DNA from: Clostridiaceae bacterium
GTDB taxonomy: Bacteria > Bacillota > Clostridia > Oscillospirales > Acutalibacteraceae
DNA: 64,000 bases
NCBI GenBank assembly: GCA_016288315.1
Contig: JAEEYU010000055.1
Location: forward strand, 62,001 to 126,000
Reading direction: 5' to 3'
How positions within the stretch are numbered: the first letter of the stretch is position 1; each line of letters begins with the position of its first letter. The translations under genes were made by a program, and so were the position numbers. Shown piece after piece: positions 35,954 to 45,819 of the stretch. The notes under the pieces were generated by a model. It did not search any database and was not told the DNA's origin. It saw only the letters and a program-made list of their open reading frames with translations.

Positions 35954-37369
35954 TTGTCTCAACCGATTGAAAAAGCAACGGGAATTGTTCCCGGAAAAGA
36001 TATTGAAAAACAGCGCGAATATTCAACTCTTGTCGCAGAACTGGTTTCAATGAGATATTCTGAGAAACCGAAAGCTTTTGTTCATACATACGGTTGCCAG
36101 GGTAATGTTGCTGACGGCGAACGTATTGAAGGAATGCTTGTTTCAATGGGTTATGAACTTATTTCCGATGTTGATCAGGCTGATCTCATTTTATTCAATA
36201 CCTGTGCAATTCGCGAACACGCAGAAGACCGTCTATACGGTAATGTCGGCGCTTTAAAGGTTCTTAAAAAATCAAAACCCGGTCTTAAGATAGTCCTTTG
36301 CGGCTGTATGATGCAGCAGAAACATGCCGCCGAAAAAATCAAAAAAAGCTACCCGTTTGTTGATATTGTTTTCGGCACACACGCCTTATACAGATTTCCC
36401 GAAATGCTTTACATAAATCTTTCTTCCGGCAAAAAAGTTTTTGACATAACCGATGAGCCCGGTAAAATTGCAGAAGATTTACCGATTCACCGCGACAGCA
36501 AGTTCAAGGCGTGGCTCCCCATAATGTATGGATGCAATAATTTTTGCTCATACTGCGTTGTTCCATATGTCCGCGGAAGAGAAAGAAGCAGAGCTCCGCA
36601 GGTTATCATTGATGAAATGAAAGAGCTCGTAAAGCAGGGCTATAAAGATATTACACTTCTCGGTCAGAACGTTAATTCCTACGGCAAGGGCACCGATTAT
36701 AATTTTTCAAGGTTGTTAAAAGAACTTAACAGCATTGAAGGCGATTTTCTTATCAGATTTATGACATCACATCCAAAGGACTGCACTTTTGAACTTCTTG
36801 ATACAATGTCTCAATGCGATAAGGTTGCCGGGCACCTTCATCTTCCTTTTCAAAGCGGCAATAACAGAGTTCTCAAAGAGATGAATCGCGGCTATACACG
36901 TGAAAAATATCTTGAGCTTCTCGAATATGCCTACAAAGTTATGCCTGATTTGTCTGTTACCGCTGATGTTATAGTCGGATTCCCCGGCGAAACCTACGAG
37001 GAGTTTCTTGACACGGTCTCACTGGTCAGACAGGCAGGTTTTACTTCGATGTATACTTTTATCTATTCTTCAAGACCGGGCACAAAAGCGGCTGAAATGC
37101 CGGATCCCGTTTCGAGAGATGAAAAAGGCAAGTGGTTCAGCGAGCTTTTAAAAGTTCAGGAAGATGTCGCCGACAAAAGAACAAGCGCAATGGTCGGCAG
37201 GACATTTCGTGTTTTATGCGAAAGTGTAAATAAAAACGGATTGATCGAAGGCAGAACACAGGGCAATATAATAATTGAATTCCCGGCGGATGAAAACCTG
37301 ATAGGTTCGTTTGCAAATGTAAAAGTTACGGAATCTTTAATCTGGATTCTCAAAGGTGAACTTCAATAA
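35954..37369 (+). CDS. miaB: tRNA-2-methylthio-N6-dimethylallyladenosine synthase
   Basis: Radical SAM methylthiotransferase that adds the ms2 group to i6A37 in tRNAs that read UNN codons. The 471 residues have three N-terminal cluster cysteines (TYGCQGN, FNTCAIRE, LCGCMMQ), the radical SAM motif CNNFCSYC with VVPYVRGRERSR, then LGQNVNSYG and the TRAM domain at the end. I use the TTG at 35954 with TGGAGTG at 35941-35947. Its substrate is made by miaA at 42392. It is followed after 15 bases by the YlbF/YmcA-like gene and mutS, an order known from Bacillus. Confidence 0.93.
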   Translation: MSQPIEKATGIVPGKDIEKQREYSTLVAELVSMRYSEKPKAFVHTYGCQGNVADGERIEGMLVSMGYELISDVDQADLILFNTCAIREHAEDRLYGNVGALKVLKKSKPGLKIVLCGCMMQQKHAAEKIKKSYPFVDIVFGTHALYRFPEMLYINLSSGKKVFDITDEPGKIAEDLPIHRDSKFKAWLPIMYGCNNFCSYCVVPYVRGRERSRAPQVIIDEMKELVKQGYKDITLLGQNVNSYGKGTDYNFSRLLKELNSIEGDFLIRFMTSHPKDCTFELLDTMSQCDKVAGHLHLPFQSGNNRVLKEMNRGYTREKYLELLEYAYKVMPDLSVTADVIVGFPGETYEEFLDTVSLVRQAGFTSMYTFIYSSRPGTKAAEMPDPVSRDEKGKWFSELLKVQEDVADKRTSAMVGRTFRVLCESVNKNGLIEGRTQGNIIIEFPADENLIGSFANVKVTESLIWILKGELQ

Positions 37370-37384
37370 TTTAAGGAGATAAAT

Positions 37385-37792
37385 ATGGATTTAGTAGCAA
37401 AAACAAGAGAACTCGGCGCTTTACTTCAGCAGGACGAGCGTTATCTGAAATTAATGGAAGCTCAGAAAGCAAATGAAGCAGATGCATCACTCAATGAATT
37501 GATTTCAAAAATTCAGCTTATCCAGATGTCGTTCCAGCACGAGGCGGCAAAGGAAGATAAAGATGAAGCCAAGCTTCAGGAATATGACAGAGAGTTCGGT
37601 CAGCTCTACGCACAGGTTATGGAAAATGAAAATATGAAAGCGTATGAAGCTGCAAGACAGGAAATTGACACACTTATGAATTATCTTACGGGTATTCTCG
37701 GTATGTGCCTTCAGGGCGCAGACCCTGCAACCTGTGAGCCTCCTCAGGGCGGATGCTCAGGTGACTGTTCAAGCTGCGGCGGCTGCAACTGA
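37385..37792 (+). CDS. YlbF/YmcA family regulator with cysteine-rich tail
   Basis: Small helical protein, 135 residues, of the YlbF/YmcA family. In Bacillus subtilis, YmcA, YlbF and YaaT form a complex that carries Fe-S clusters and controls RNase Y-dependent mRNA maturation and developmental decisions. The position between miaB and mutS matches ymcA, which lies after miaB there, so YmcA is the closer comparison. The helical core (KTRELGALLQQDERYLKLMEA) runs to about residue 105. The last 30 residues hold seven cysteines; six of them are in GGCSGDCSSCGGCN and just before it, a plausible metal or cluster site. AAGGAG precedes the ATG. Which family member it is remains uncertain. Confidence 0.82.
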   Translation: MDLVAKTRELGALLQQDERYLKLMEAQKANEADASLNELISKIQLIQMSFQHEAAKEDKDEAKLQEYDREFGQLYAQVMENENMKAYEAARQEIDTLMNYLTGILGMCLQGADPATCEPPQGGCSGDCSSCGGCN

Positions 37793-37831
37793 TTACGATT
37801 TAATTATTATTTGAAAGGTTCGGATTCTTAA

Positions 37832-40447
37832 ATGGCGGAACTTACACCGATGATGAAACAGTATGTTGAGATAAAAAAACAGTATCCCGACACAATTCTT
37901 ATGTTTCGTCTTGGGGATTTTTATGAAATGTTTTTCGAGGATGCCGTTACCGCATCGAGAGAATTGGAACTTGTATTGACAGGCCGCGACTGCGGTCAGG
38001 AAGAAAGAGCGCCGATGTGCGGTGTTCCTTTTCACAGTGTTGACCCTTACATAGCCAAACTTGTTTCAAGGGGCTATAAAGTCGCAGTTTGTGAACAGCT
38101 TGAAGATCCTGCACTTGCCAAAGGTATTGTAAAACGTGACGTTACAAGGATTCTCACGCCTGGAACCGTTATTGAAAGCGCTATGCTCGACGAGAGCAAG
38201 AATAATTATCTTGCTTGCTTATGCACATCAAAACAGAATTGTGCAATATGTTTTGCCGATGTTTCGACAGGTCAGGTTCATCTTACCGATTTCCCGAGAA
38301 GAGATGTTGAAAAAAAGCTTATTAATGAATTGGGCAGATTTACACCCTCAGAGGTTTTGTTTGATTCAGCATCTTTAAAGCTCAAAAATGTTGTTTCTTT
38401 TATTTCAACAAGACTCAATGTTGTATATGACACTCTTCCTGATAATTGTTTTGAATACTCTGACTGTGAAAAAACTGTTATTAATCATTTCAGAACCTTA
38501 TCTCTTGAAGAACTCGGGCTTTCCTCTTCAAAAGAATCTGTCTGTGCGCTAGGAGCCGCACTTGAATACCTTAAAAATGTTCAGAAGAATGACCTTCTGA
38601 ATATCAGAGAAATTGATTATTACGGCACTGCAAATTTTATGCGTCTTGATGTTTCAACATTAAGGAACCTTGAAATCACCGAGACAATGCGTAACCGTGA
38701 AAAAAAGGGAACACTTCTCTGGGTTCTTGACAAAACAAAAACATCAATGGGCAAGAGAATGCTTCGCAACTGGCTGGAACAGCCGTTGATTAACATTCCG
38801 AAAATCTCAAAAAGGCATTGTTCTGTTGATGAATTGTTAAGTAATCCCGCTTTACGAAATGACATCCGTGATGAACTTTCCGGTTGTCAGGACATTGAGA
38901 GACTTATTACAAGAATAGTTTACGGCTCGGCAAATGCGCGTGAATTAAGGGCTCTTTATTCAACGGCAGTTCATCTTCCCGAAATAAAAAGACTTACATC
39001 CGGTCTTTCAAGCGGTATGCTTGTTGAAATCAATAATAACATTGACACACTTGATGATACCGCACGGCTGATTGATGCGGCTGTTGTTGAAGAACCGCCT
39101 TTTACAGTCCGTGAAGGCGGAATGATTAAATCCGGTTTTAACGAAGAGCTTGACTCTTTGAGAAATATCGTTTCAAACGGCAAAGAGTTTCTTGCTGACA
39201 TTCAGCAGAGAGAGCAGGAAAAAACAGGAATCAAAAAACTGAAAATCGGTTATAACAAAGTTTTCGGTTACTATATTGAAATCTCCAACTCATTTAAAGA
39301 ACTTGTTCCCGATACTTATATCAGAAAACAAACACTTGCAAATTGTGAAAGATATATCACTCAGGAATTAAAGGACCTTGAATCAAAAGTTCTCGGCGCA
39401 CAAGAGAGAATTGCAAAGCTTGAGTATGAGATTTTTGATGAAGTCAGAAAAAAGACTGCCAAAAAACTTAGTGAAGTTCAGACAACCGCTAATGCTGTTT
39501 CCGCACTTGACGTTTTGTGCTCTTTTGCTCAATGCGCTTTTGAAAACAATTATGTTCGTCCGGACCTCAATGAAAAGGGCGTTCTTGATATCAGCGACGG
39601 CAGACACCCCGTCATTGAAAAAATGATTAAGGATCAGCCGTTTGTTCCCAACAATACTTACCTTGACTGCAACGAAAACAGATGCGCTATCATTACAGGA
39701 CCCAATATGGCAGGCAAATCCACTTATATGAGGCAGGTTGCTTTAATCTGTCTGATGGCGCAGGCCGGTTCGTTTGTTCCTTCTTCAAGAGCGGATTTAT
39801 GTATTGTTGACGGTATCTACACAAGAATCGGTGCTTCCGATGACCTTTCTGCAGGTCAATCCACTTTTATGGTGGAGATGAACGAAGTTGCATCAATACT
39901 CAAAAATGCAACGGCAAACAGTCTTATAATCTTTGATGAAATCGGCAGAGGAACATCAACCTTTGACGGAATGAGTATTGCAAGAGCAGTTCTCGAATAT
40001 TCAGCCGATAAATCAAAAATCGGCGCCAAAACTTTGTTCGCGACTCATTACCATGAACTGACGGAACTTGAGAATCTTGTTGACGGTGTCAAAAATTATA
40101 ATATTGCCGTAAAAAAACGCGGTGATGATATTACTTTTTTACGCAGAATTGTCAAAGGTCCTGCTGACGGAAGCTACGGAATAGAGGTTGCAAAACTTGC
40201 CGGAGTTCCTGTCAAGGTTGTTGAACGGGCAAAACTGATTCTTGAAGACCTTGAAAATAATGAATCTGTTCCGGTTCCTGTAATAAAAGAAGTCAAAGAA
40301 AAAGACGATGATATGCAGATTTCTTTTACCGCTTCCGAAAGTGATGCAATAATTGAAAAATTGAAAAAAATCGATGTCAATACTTTGACGCCTATTGAAG
40401 CTATGTCTTTGCTATACCAGCTTTCTGCCGATGCAGGCGCTGTCTGA
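37832..40447 (+). CDS. mutS: DNA mismatch repair protein MutS
   Basis: Recognises base mismatches and small loops and recruits MutL. The 871 residues include the mismatch-reading FRLGDFYEMFFEDA at about 25-38, the connector and lever parts, Walker A GPNMAGKSTYMRQ at about 623, the DEIGRGTSTFDGMSIA block and ATHYHELTEL. Length and motifs are those of a full MutS1; MutS2 features (Smr domain) are absent. GAAAGG lies ahead of the ATG. It is 30 bases before mutL. Confidence 0.96.
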   Translation: MAELTPMMKQYVEIKKQYPDTILMFRLGDFYEMFFEDAVTASRELELVLTGRDCGQEERAPMCGVPFHSVDPYIAKLVSRGYKVAVCEQLEDPALAKGIVKRDVTRILTPGTVIESAMLDESKNNYLACLCTSKQNCAICFADVSTGQVHLTDFPRRDVEKKLINELGRFTPSEVLFDSASLKLKNVVSFISTRLNVVYDTLPDNCFEYSDCEKTVINHFRTLSLEELGLSSSKESVCALGAALEYLKNVQKNDLLNIREIDYYGTANFMRLDVSTLRNLEITETMRNREKKGTLLWVLDKTKTSMGKRMLRNWLEQPLINIPKISKRHCSVDELLSNPALRNDIRDELSGCQDIERLITRIVYGSANARELRALYSTAVHLPEIKRLTSGLSSGMLVEINNNIDTLDDTARLIDAAVVEEPPFTVREGGMIKSGFNEELDSLRNIVSNGKEFLADIQQREQEKTGIKKLKIGYNKVFGYYIEISNSFKELVPDTYIRKQTLANCERYITQELKDLESKVLGAQERIAKLEYEIFDEVRKKTAKKLSEVQTTANAVSALDVLCSFAQCAFENNYVRPDLNEKGVLDISDGRHPVIEKMIKDQPFVPNNTYLDCNENRCAIITGPNMAGKSTYMRQVALICLMAQAGSFVPSSRADLCIVDGIYTRIGASDDLSAGQSTFMVEMNEVASILKNATANSLIIFDEIGRGTSTFDGMSIARAVLEYSADKSKIGAKTLFATHYHELTELENLVDGVKNYNIAVKKRGDDITFLRRIVKGPADGSYGIEVAKLAGVPVKVVERAKLILEDLENNESVPVPVIKEVKEKDDDMQISFTASESDAIIEKLKKIDVNTLTPIEAMSLLYQLSADAGAV

Positions 40448-40476
40448 ACCGATAATTAATTGAAAGGAGTGATAAG

Positions 40477-42405
40477 GTGCCGAAAATCAATGTTTTACCT
40501 AAGTCTGTAGCAGAACTGATTGCCGCCGGCGAAGTAGTTGAACGTCCGGCATCCGTTATTAAAGAACTCCTTGAGAATTCAATAGATTCGGGCGCTTCAT
40601 CCATTACCGCTGAAATAAAAAACGGCGGAATAACTTATATTCGTGTCAGTGACAACGGTTGTGGTATTGAACGTGAAGATATAAAAAAAGCTTTTCTGAG
40701 CCATGCAACAAGCAAGATTTCATCCGAAAATGATTTGAATTCAATTCTTACGCTCGGATTTCGGGGCGAGGCGCTTGCGAGCATTGCCGCCGTTTCCAAA
40801 GTGGAACTCATTACAAGACCTGCTTCCGAAGAGATTGGCTCACGCTATTGCATTGAAGCCGGTGAAGAGGTTTTGATTGATGACGCCGGCTGCCCTTTGG
40901 GAACAACTATTGTTGTGCGTGATTTGTTCTTCTGCACACCCGCAAGGATGAAATTCTTAAAAAAAGATGTTTCTGAAGGGAACTCTGTTTCGGGAGTTGT
41001 CGAAAAGATTGCTTTATCTCATCCCGGCATTTCATTCAGATTTATCCGCGACGGCAAGCAGACTCTATTAACCAGCGGTTCAAATGATATGCGCACTGTT
41101 GTCAGAGAGGTTTTCGGTAAAGAATTTGAAAAAAATCTTATTCCCGTTAAAGGTGAAGTTGACGGCATAAAAGTCAGCGGTCTGATTTCTGTTCCGCATG
41201 CATCCAGACCTAACAGGAATATGCAGTTCTTCTTTATTAACGGTAGATTTGTCAAAACCGGAACCGGCAGTGCTGCATTGAGTGAAGCATATAAGAATTC
41301 CGTAATGGTCGGTAAATTCCCCGCTTGTGTTTTAAATATTGAAATTAATCCTCTGACAGTTGATGTAAATGTTCACCCTGCAAAAACAGAAGTCAGGTTT
41401 TCAAACGAAAAGGCAGTATTCAGTGCGATATATTTTTCCTGTAAGAATGCTCTTTCCGATGATTCTACCAGAGTTGAGTTCAAGCAACCGCATATTGACT
41501 TTTATGCAGCACTTGAAAAAGCTCCCGAGCAGTTAAAGTTTAATAATCAAAGCAAAGCACCGGATTTCTGGCAGCATAAATCTGTTAATAAAAACAGCAA
41601 TGATGATAAATCAAAAAAAGCTGTTATGCCCCAAGTGGAGGTTTATAATCCTCAAAAGCCTGCTTCCGCTCCTGTTTTCAGAACTACAGAGCCTGTCGGC
41701 TACTCTGCCCAAAACGATGACAGGTCAGGACTTATCCCCGAATCAATAAATACTGAAAAAAATATAACACCCGAACCCGATAAAGAAATAACAGTTTCTT
41801 CACAAAATAGTTCCGAAAAAGAAAATACTTTTTCCGAAGAAGATTTCAGACTTATCGGTGAAGCGTTTAAAACATATATCATTGCAGAATATGACAAAAA
41901 AATAATTGTTATTGATAAACATGCCGCACACGAGCGTATCATATATGAAAGATTAAAAAAAACAGATTCCGAAAGAACACCGCAGGTTTTGCTTGCTCCC
42001 GTTTCCGTATTATTGTCTGATGATGAGTATTCGGCAATTCTTTCAAATAACAGCCTGCTTACGCAGGCGGGATTTGATGTGACGGATTTCGGGCAGGGGA
42101 CTGTTATTGTTAATGAGTGCCCGATGGAATTATTACCCGAAGACATTCCGGATGTTATCTGTGAGGTTGCCGGCAATCTTGCTGAAAATAAACAGAGCGC
42201 AGATTATGAAAAAATAGATGATATTTTTCATTCTGTTGCCTGCAGGAGCGCAATTAAAGCGGGTAATATCACATCACGTTATGAGATGGAAGTTTTTGCA
42301 AAGCAGGTGCTGTCAATGCCGGAAATAAAGTATTGCCCGCACGGCAGACCTGTTCTGATTGAAATAACACGCAGAGAGTTGGAAAAGAATTTTGGCAGAG
42401 TGTAA
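40477..42405 (+). CDS. mutL: DNA mismatch repair protein MutL (endonuclease type)
   Basis: Mismatch repair ATPase and nicking endonuclease. The 642 residues have the GHKL ATPase motifs ELLENSIDSGAS, SDNGCGI and GFRGEALASI, then a poorly conserved linker (about 330-450). The C-terminal domain carries the endonuclease motif DKHAAHERIIYE (the family's DxHAxxExxxxE), ACRSAIKAG and CPHGRP, so this MutL probably nicks DNA itself and needs no MutH. The start codon is GTG 40477, preceded by GAAAGGAG at usual distance. It overlaps miaA by 14 bases. Confidence 0.95.
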   Translation: MPKINVLPKSVAELIAAGEVVERPASVIKELLENSIDSGASSITAEIKNGGITYIRVSDNGCGIEREDIKKAFLSHATSKISSENDLNSILTLGFRGEALASIAAVSKVELITRPASEEIGSRYCIEAGEEVLIDDAGCPLGTTIVVRDLFFCTPARMKFLKKDVSEGNSVSGVVEKIALSHPGISFRFIRDGKQTLLTSGSNDMRTVVREVFGKEFEKNLIPVKGEVDGIKVSGLISVPHASRPNRNMQFFFINGRFVKTGTGSAALSEAYKNSVMVGKFPACVLNIEINPLTVDVNVHPAKTEVRFSNEKAVFSAIYFSCKNALSDDSTRVEFKQPHIDFYAALEKAPEQLKFNNQSKAPDFWQHKSVNKNSNDDKSKKAVMPQVEVYNPQKPASAPVFRTTEPVGYSAQNDDRSGLIPESINTEKNITPEPDKEITVSSQNSSEKENTFSEEDFRLIGEAFKTYIIAEYDKKIIVIDKHAAHERIIYERLKKTDSERTPQVLLAPVSVLLSDDEYSAILSNNSLLTQAGFDVTDFGQGTVIVNECPMELLPEDIPDVICEVAGNLAENKQSADYEKIDDIFHSVACRSAIKAGNITSRYEMEVFAKQVLSMPEIKYCPHGRPVLIEITRRELEKNFGRV

Positions 42406-43336
42406 AAAAGTTCTTGCAGTTGTCGGACCGACGGCATCGGGCAAAACCGCTCTTGCTGTTGAATTGTGTAAAGAATTCAACGGAGAAGTAGTTTCCTGCG
42501 ACTCAATGCAGATTTACAAAGAAATGCCGATTGCCACTGCAACGCCATCAACCGAAGAAATGCAGGGTATAACGCACCACCTTATAGGATTTGCTGACCC
42601 GTCCGAGAATTTCAATGTTGTTTGTTACTGTGAGCTTGCCCGCAAATGCATTGATGATATTATTTCAAGAGGTAAAGTCCCGGTTATTGCCGGCGGCACA
42701 GGTTTATACTTTGACTGGCTTGTCAATAATATTCAATATACCCCTGAAACAACTGATTCCGTTTACAGGCGTGAACTTGAACAAAGAGCTTTAACTCAAG
42801 GCGCACAGGTGCTTTTGGATGAACTGTCTGAAATCGACCCGGAAACAGCTTCTTCACTTCATATAAATAATGTCGGCAGAATTATCAGGGCTCTGGAGAT
42901 TTATAAAAATACCGGTTTGACTATGAGCGAAAGTAAAAAACTTTCCCGTTCAAAAGGAACCGATATTCAACCTTTTATAATCGGTCTTGACAGCAGAAAC
43001 AGAGATTATTTATATAATAGAATCAACACCCGTGTTGATAAAATGATTGATGACGGTCTTGTTGATGAAGCAAAGAATTATTTTGAAAAGTTCAGCGGAA
43101 AAACCTCAATTCAGGCAATCGGTTATAAAGAATTAAAACCATATCTTGACGGTGAAGCTGTTCTTTCGGAGTGCGTTGAAAAATTAAAGATATCAACCCG
43201 TCATTATGCAAAACGTCAGTTAACCTGGTTTCGTAAAAATGACAAGATTCATTTTGTTTTTATTGATGAATATGAAACCTTTGATTCAATGGTTAATCAT
43301 ATTATTAATCTGATTAAGGAGGCGAATATGTTTTGA
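42392..43336 (+). CDS. miaA: tRNA dimethylallyltransferase
   Basis: Adds the dimethylallyl group to A37 of tRNAs reading UNN codons, making i6A37 for MiaB. The 314 residues start with the P-loop VGPTASGKTALA and then SCDSMQIYKEMPIATATPS, THHLIGF, VIAGGTGLYFDWLV and the C-terminal STRHYAKRQLTWFRK. The start codon is TTG 42392, inside the end of mutL, so translation is likely coupled. The mutS-mutL-miaA order is common in Firmicutes. Confidence 0.95.
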   Translation: MAECKKVLAVVGPTASGKTALAVELCKEFNGEVVSCDSMQIYKEMPIATATPSTEEMQGITHHLIGFADPSENFNVVCYCELARKCIDDIISRGKVPVIAGGTGLYFDWLVNNIQYTPETTDSVYRRELEQRALTQGAQVLLDELSEIDPETASSLHINNVGRIIRALEIYKNTGLTMSESKKLSRSKGTDIQPFIIGLDSRNRDYLYNRINTRVDKMIDDGLVDEAKNYFEKFSGKTSIQAIGYKELKPYLDGEAVLSECVEKLKISTRHYAKRQLTWFRKNDKIHFVFIDEYETFDSMVNHIINLIKEANMF

Positions 43337-44553
43337 ATATGAATAACAAGCTTATTAAGGGCTTGTTGATAGCTGCTTCCTTTCTTGTTGTTTTCTTTTT
43401 TGTATTCAGATTGGTAAATATCATTTCAGAAGAGTATGAAACAGTTTCAGCTGAGGATTCATCGGTTTACGACACCTTAGATACTAAAGGTTATCTTGTC
43501 CGCGATGAAATTATGCTTTATAACTCGGGAGGCGGAACGGTTGTATCCACTGCAGCAAATGCTGACAAAGTCAACGCAAATTCACCTGTTGCAGTTACGT
43601 TTTCAAATTCAAATGCTGCAAATGCCTACACAAGACTGAGCTACCTTAAAGAAGTTCAGGAAAGCTACCGTCTTATTTCGGAGCAGACCGAATTTACCAA
43701 TATTGATATGTCTGTTCTCGGCAATCAGATAGATTCCGATTACAAAAGTATAATATCTTCAGTTTATGAAGGCGATTATTCTTCAATCGGCGACACAAAG
43801 CTGAATCTTCTGGTTGATGTTTCACGCAGGCAGGTTTCTCTGGGCACGAAAATTGACTGCGAAAACAAAATCAACACCATTCAATCCGAAATCAGCTCAC
43901 TTGAGACTCAGGCAGTTCAACAGAGTATAATCTCTGCAGGTTCAGCGGGCTATTACATAAGCAGCGCTGACGGTTACGAGTCTGTTATTCAGGTTTCAAT
44001 GCTGGATGAACTTAAAGCTGCTGATTTAGAAAATGTAATCAATTCCAAACCTCAGGCGATTGCCGAAAGTTGCGTCGGCAAGGTTATGAACGGTTTTTAT
44101 TGGTATCTCGCCGCTGTTGTTGATCTGAATGATTCCAATTCACTAAAAGAAGGCGATGTAATCAATATTATTATCGGAAATACCGAAACTGAAAAAATTA
44201 AAACGGAAGTCTTTAAAATCAATAAAGAGAATGAGAAAAAATCTGTTGTAATTCTTAAAAGCAACAGCATTTCGCCAGACATACTTACATCCCGCATTGT
44301 TAATGTCAAACTGATTTTAAATGAATTCAGCGGTCTTAAGGTCCCCAAAAAAGCAGTCCGTGTTATAGACGGTAATCAGTGCTGTTACGTTCGCATAGGC
44401 AATGTTACAAAACTTCGTTATCTGAATGTTATTTACAGTTGCAACGAGTATGTTATCGCTTCAGAGGACAGTAAAAAAGAGTTCCCCGGAACTCAACTCA
44501 AAAAGCACGATAATATAATTCTCAACGGAAGGGGGCTTGGCGGTAATGCCTGA
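43333..44553 (+). CDS. HlyD-like membrane protein of the division cluster
   Basis: Bitopic membrane protein of 406 residues with the look of an HlyD/membrane-fusion type protein: a membrane helix at about 8-27, then a long extracellular part with a short beta-barrel/lipoyl-like start (LDTKGYLVRDEIMLY, GGGTVVSTAANADKVNANSPVAV), a coiled-coil stretch around 140-195 and further beta-rich repeats including GKVMNGFYWYLAAVVDLNDSNSLKEGD and KVPKKAVRVIDG. Function unknown; it may be a cell-envelope or divisome accessory rather than an efflux partner, since no ABC transporter is present. The TTG at 43333 overlaps the end of miaA and has AGGAGG 10 bases upstream; ATG 43339 is an alternative. Confidence 0.7.
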   Translation: MNMNNKLIKGLLIAASFLVVFFFVFRLVNIISEEYETVSAEDSSVYDTLDTKGYLVRDEIMLYNSGGGTVVSTAANADKVNANSPVAVTFSNSNAANAYTRLSYLKEVQESYRLISEQTEFTNIDMSVLGNQIDSDYKSIISSVYEGDYSSIGDTKLNLLVDVSRRQVSLGTKIDCENKINTIQSEISSLETQAVQQSIISAGSAGYYISSADGYESVIQVSMLDELKAADLENVINSKPQAIAESCVGKVMNGFYWYLAAVVDLNDSNSLKEGDVINIIIGNTETEKIKTEVFKINKENEKKSVVILKSNSISPDILTSRIVNVKLILNEFSGLKVPKKAVRVIDGNQCCYVRIGNVTKLRYLNVIYSCNEYVIASEDSKKEFPGTQLKKHDNIILNGRGLGGNA

Positions 44554-45265
44554 TGCAGATAATAAATTCAATGACATCCGGCAAAACCTTGCGGAAGTCA
44601 GAGAAAAGATAGCCGATGCCGCTTTAAAATCAGGGAGAAAACCCGAAGAAATCAAGTTGATGGCGGTTAGTAAGACCATTGAAAGCAAATACATCAATTT
44701 CGCCATTTCCGAAGGTATTGATTTAATCGGTGAAAACAAGGTTCAGGAGTTCCTTGCAAAAGAACCTGAGCTCAATCTTCAGAATTGCAAAGCTCATTTA
44801 ATCGGTCATTTACAGTCAAATAAAGTCAGAAAGATTGTAGGCAAGGTTGATGTAATTCAATCCGTTGACAGCGTCTCACTTGCAACCGAAATTGCAAAGC
44901 GCTCCCGGGAAAACGGTATTGTCAGCAAGATTCTTCTTGAAGTCAATGTCGGTAATGAAGAAAGCAAATTCGGTTTTGATTTAAATGAGATTAATGAGCG
45001 TGTTTTTGAAATATCAGAAATAGACGATATTTCAATTCAGGGCCTTATGTGTGTTGCTCCGATTTGCGACGATGAAAAGGTTTTGAGGCATATTTTTTCA
45101 AATATGTATCGCTCATATCTTGACATCGCCTCAAAAAAAATAAATAATGTAAATATGAATGTTCTTTCCATGGGTATGTCGGGTGATTATTGCCAAGCTA
45201 TTCTTGAAGGTGCAAACCTTGTCAGAGTCGGCTCTGCAATTTTCGGCTCCAGGAATTACAGATAA
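44546..45265 (+). CDS. YggS/PROSC family PLP homeostasis protein
   Basis: PLP-binding protein of 239 residues that keeps free pyridoxal phosphate in balance; the enzymatic role is unsettled. The PLP lysine lies in LMAVSKTIESKYI (about 36). Other motifs are IGENKVQEF, HLIGHLQSNKV and LSMGMSGDYCQAI, with RVGSAIFGSR at the end. I choose ATG 44546, 10 bases after GGAAGGGGG; a TTG at 44537 overlaps that signal. In Firmicutes it is the ylmE gene that precedes sepF, as here. Its start overlaps the HlyD-like gene. Confidence 0.93.
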   Translation: MPDADNKFNDIRQNLAEVREKIADAALKSGRKPEEIKLMAVSKTIESKYINFAISEGIDLIGENKVQEFLAKEPELNLQNCKAHLIGHLQSNKVRKIVGKVDVIQSVDSVSLATEIAKRSRENGIVSKILLEVNVGNEESKFGFDLNEINERVFEISEIDDISIQGLMCVAPICDDEKVLRHIFSNMYRSYLDIASKKINNVNMNVLSMGMSGDYCQAILEGANLVRVGSAIFGSRNYR

Positions 45266-45283
45266 TAACAGGAGGATTATATA

Positions 45284-45787
45284 ATGGGTGCATTTGACAA
45301 ATTCAAAAATGAAATCAGCAAATTTATCAACGTTTCAGATGCTGAATATGAGGATTACGATCCTGAAGAAGAATCATATGAAAAAGAAGAAACAAGAACA
45401 CAGGTAAAAGAGCGTTATCCCGAACCCGATTATTCAAGCTCGGCTCCGCAGAAAAAAAGCAAAAAGCAGAATGTTGTTCCTCTTGACGGTGGCAGAACTC
45501 CCGCTGTAAGAACTCTCGGCGACTCTCAGGTAGTTGTCAAAAAGGTTGCCGGTGTGTCTGAAGTTGGCCCTGTTGCGGATATTCTCAAGCAGGGGCGTAT
45601 TGTTGTTCTTAACCTTGAAGAATGCCCTACTGATGCTCTTCAGAGAGTTATTGACATCCTTTACGGTGTTACTTATGCAATTGACGGTTCGTTTAATTCC
45701 ATAGCTGAAAAAGCATTTGTAATTACACCTTATAATGTTTCCGTTTCCAACGACGAATATTCTGAAATTGTCGATTCACAGGAATAA
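45284..45787 (+). CDS. sepF: Cell division protein SepF
   Basis: FtsZ-binding protein that organises the septal ring at the membrane. The 167 residues start with an N-terminal membrane-targeting amphipathic stretch (MGAFDKFKNEISKFIN), a charged Pro/Lys linker (about 20-75), and the folded domain with VADILKQGRIVVLNLEECPTD, RVIDILYGVTYAIDGSF and FVITPYNVSV. An AGGAGG lies ahead of the ATG. It is followed by a DivIVA-type gene. Confidence 0.93.
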   Translation: MGAFDKFKNEISKFINVSDAEYEDYDPEEESYEKEETRTQVKERYPEPDYSSSAPQKKSKKQNVVPLDGGRTPAVRTLGDSQVVVKKVAGVSEVGPVADILKQGRIVVLNLEECPTDALQRVIDILYGVTYAIDGSFNSIAEKAFVITPYNVSVSNDEYSEIVDSQE

Positions 45788-45819
45788 TGACTTTGAACTA
45801 AGAAAGAGAGGCATAGAAT

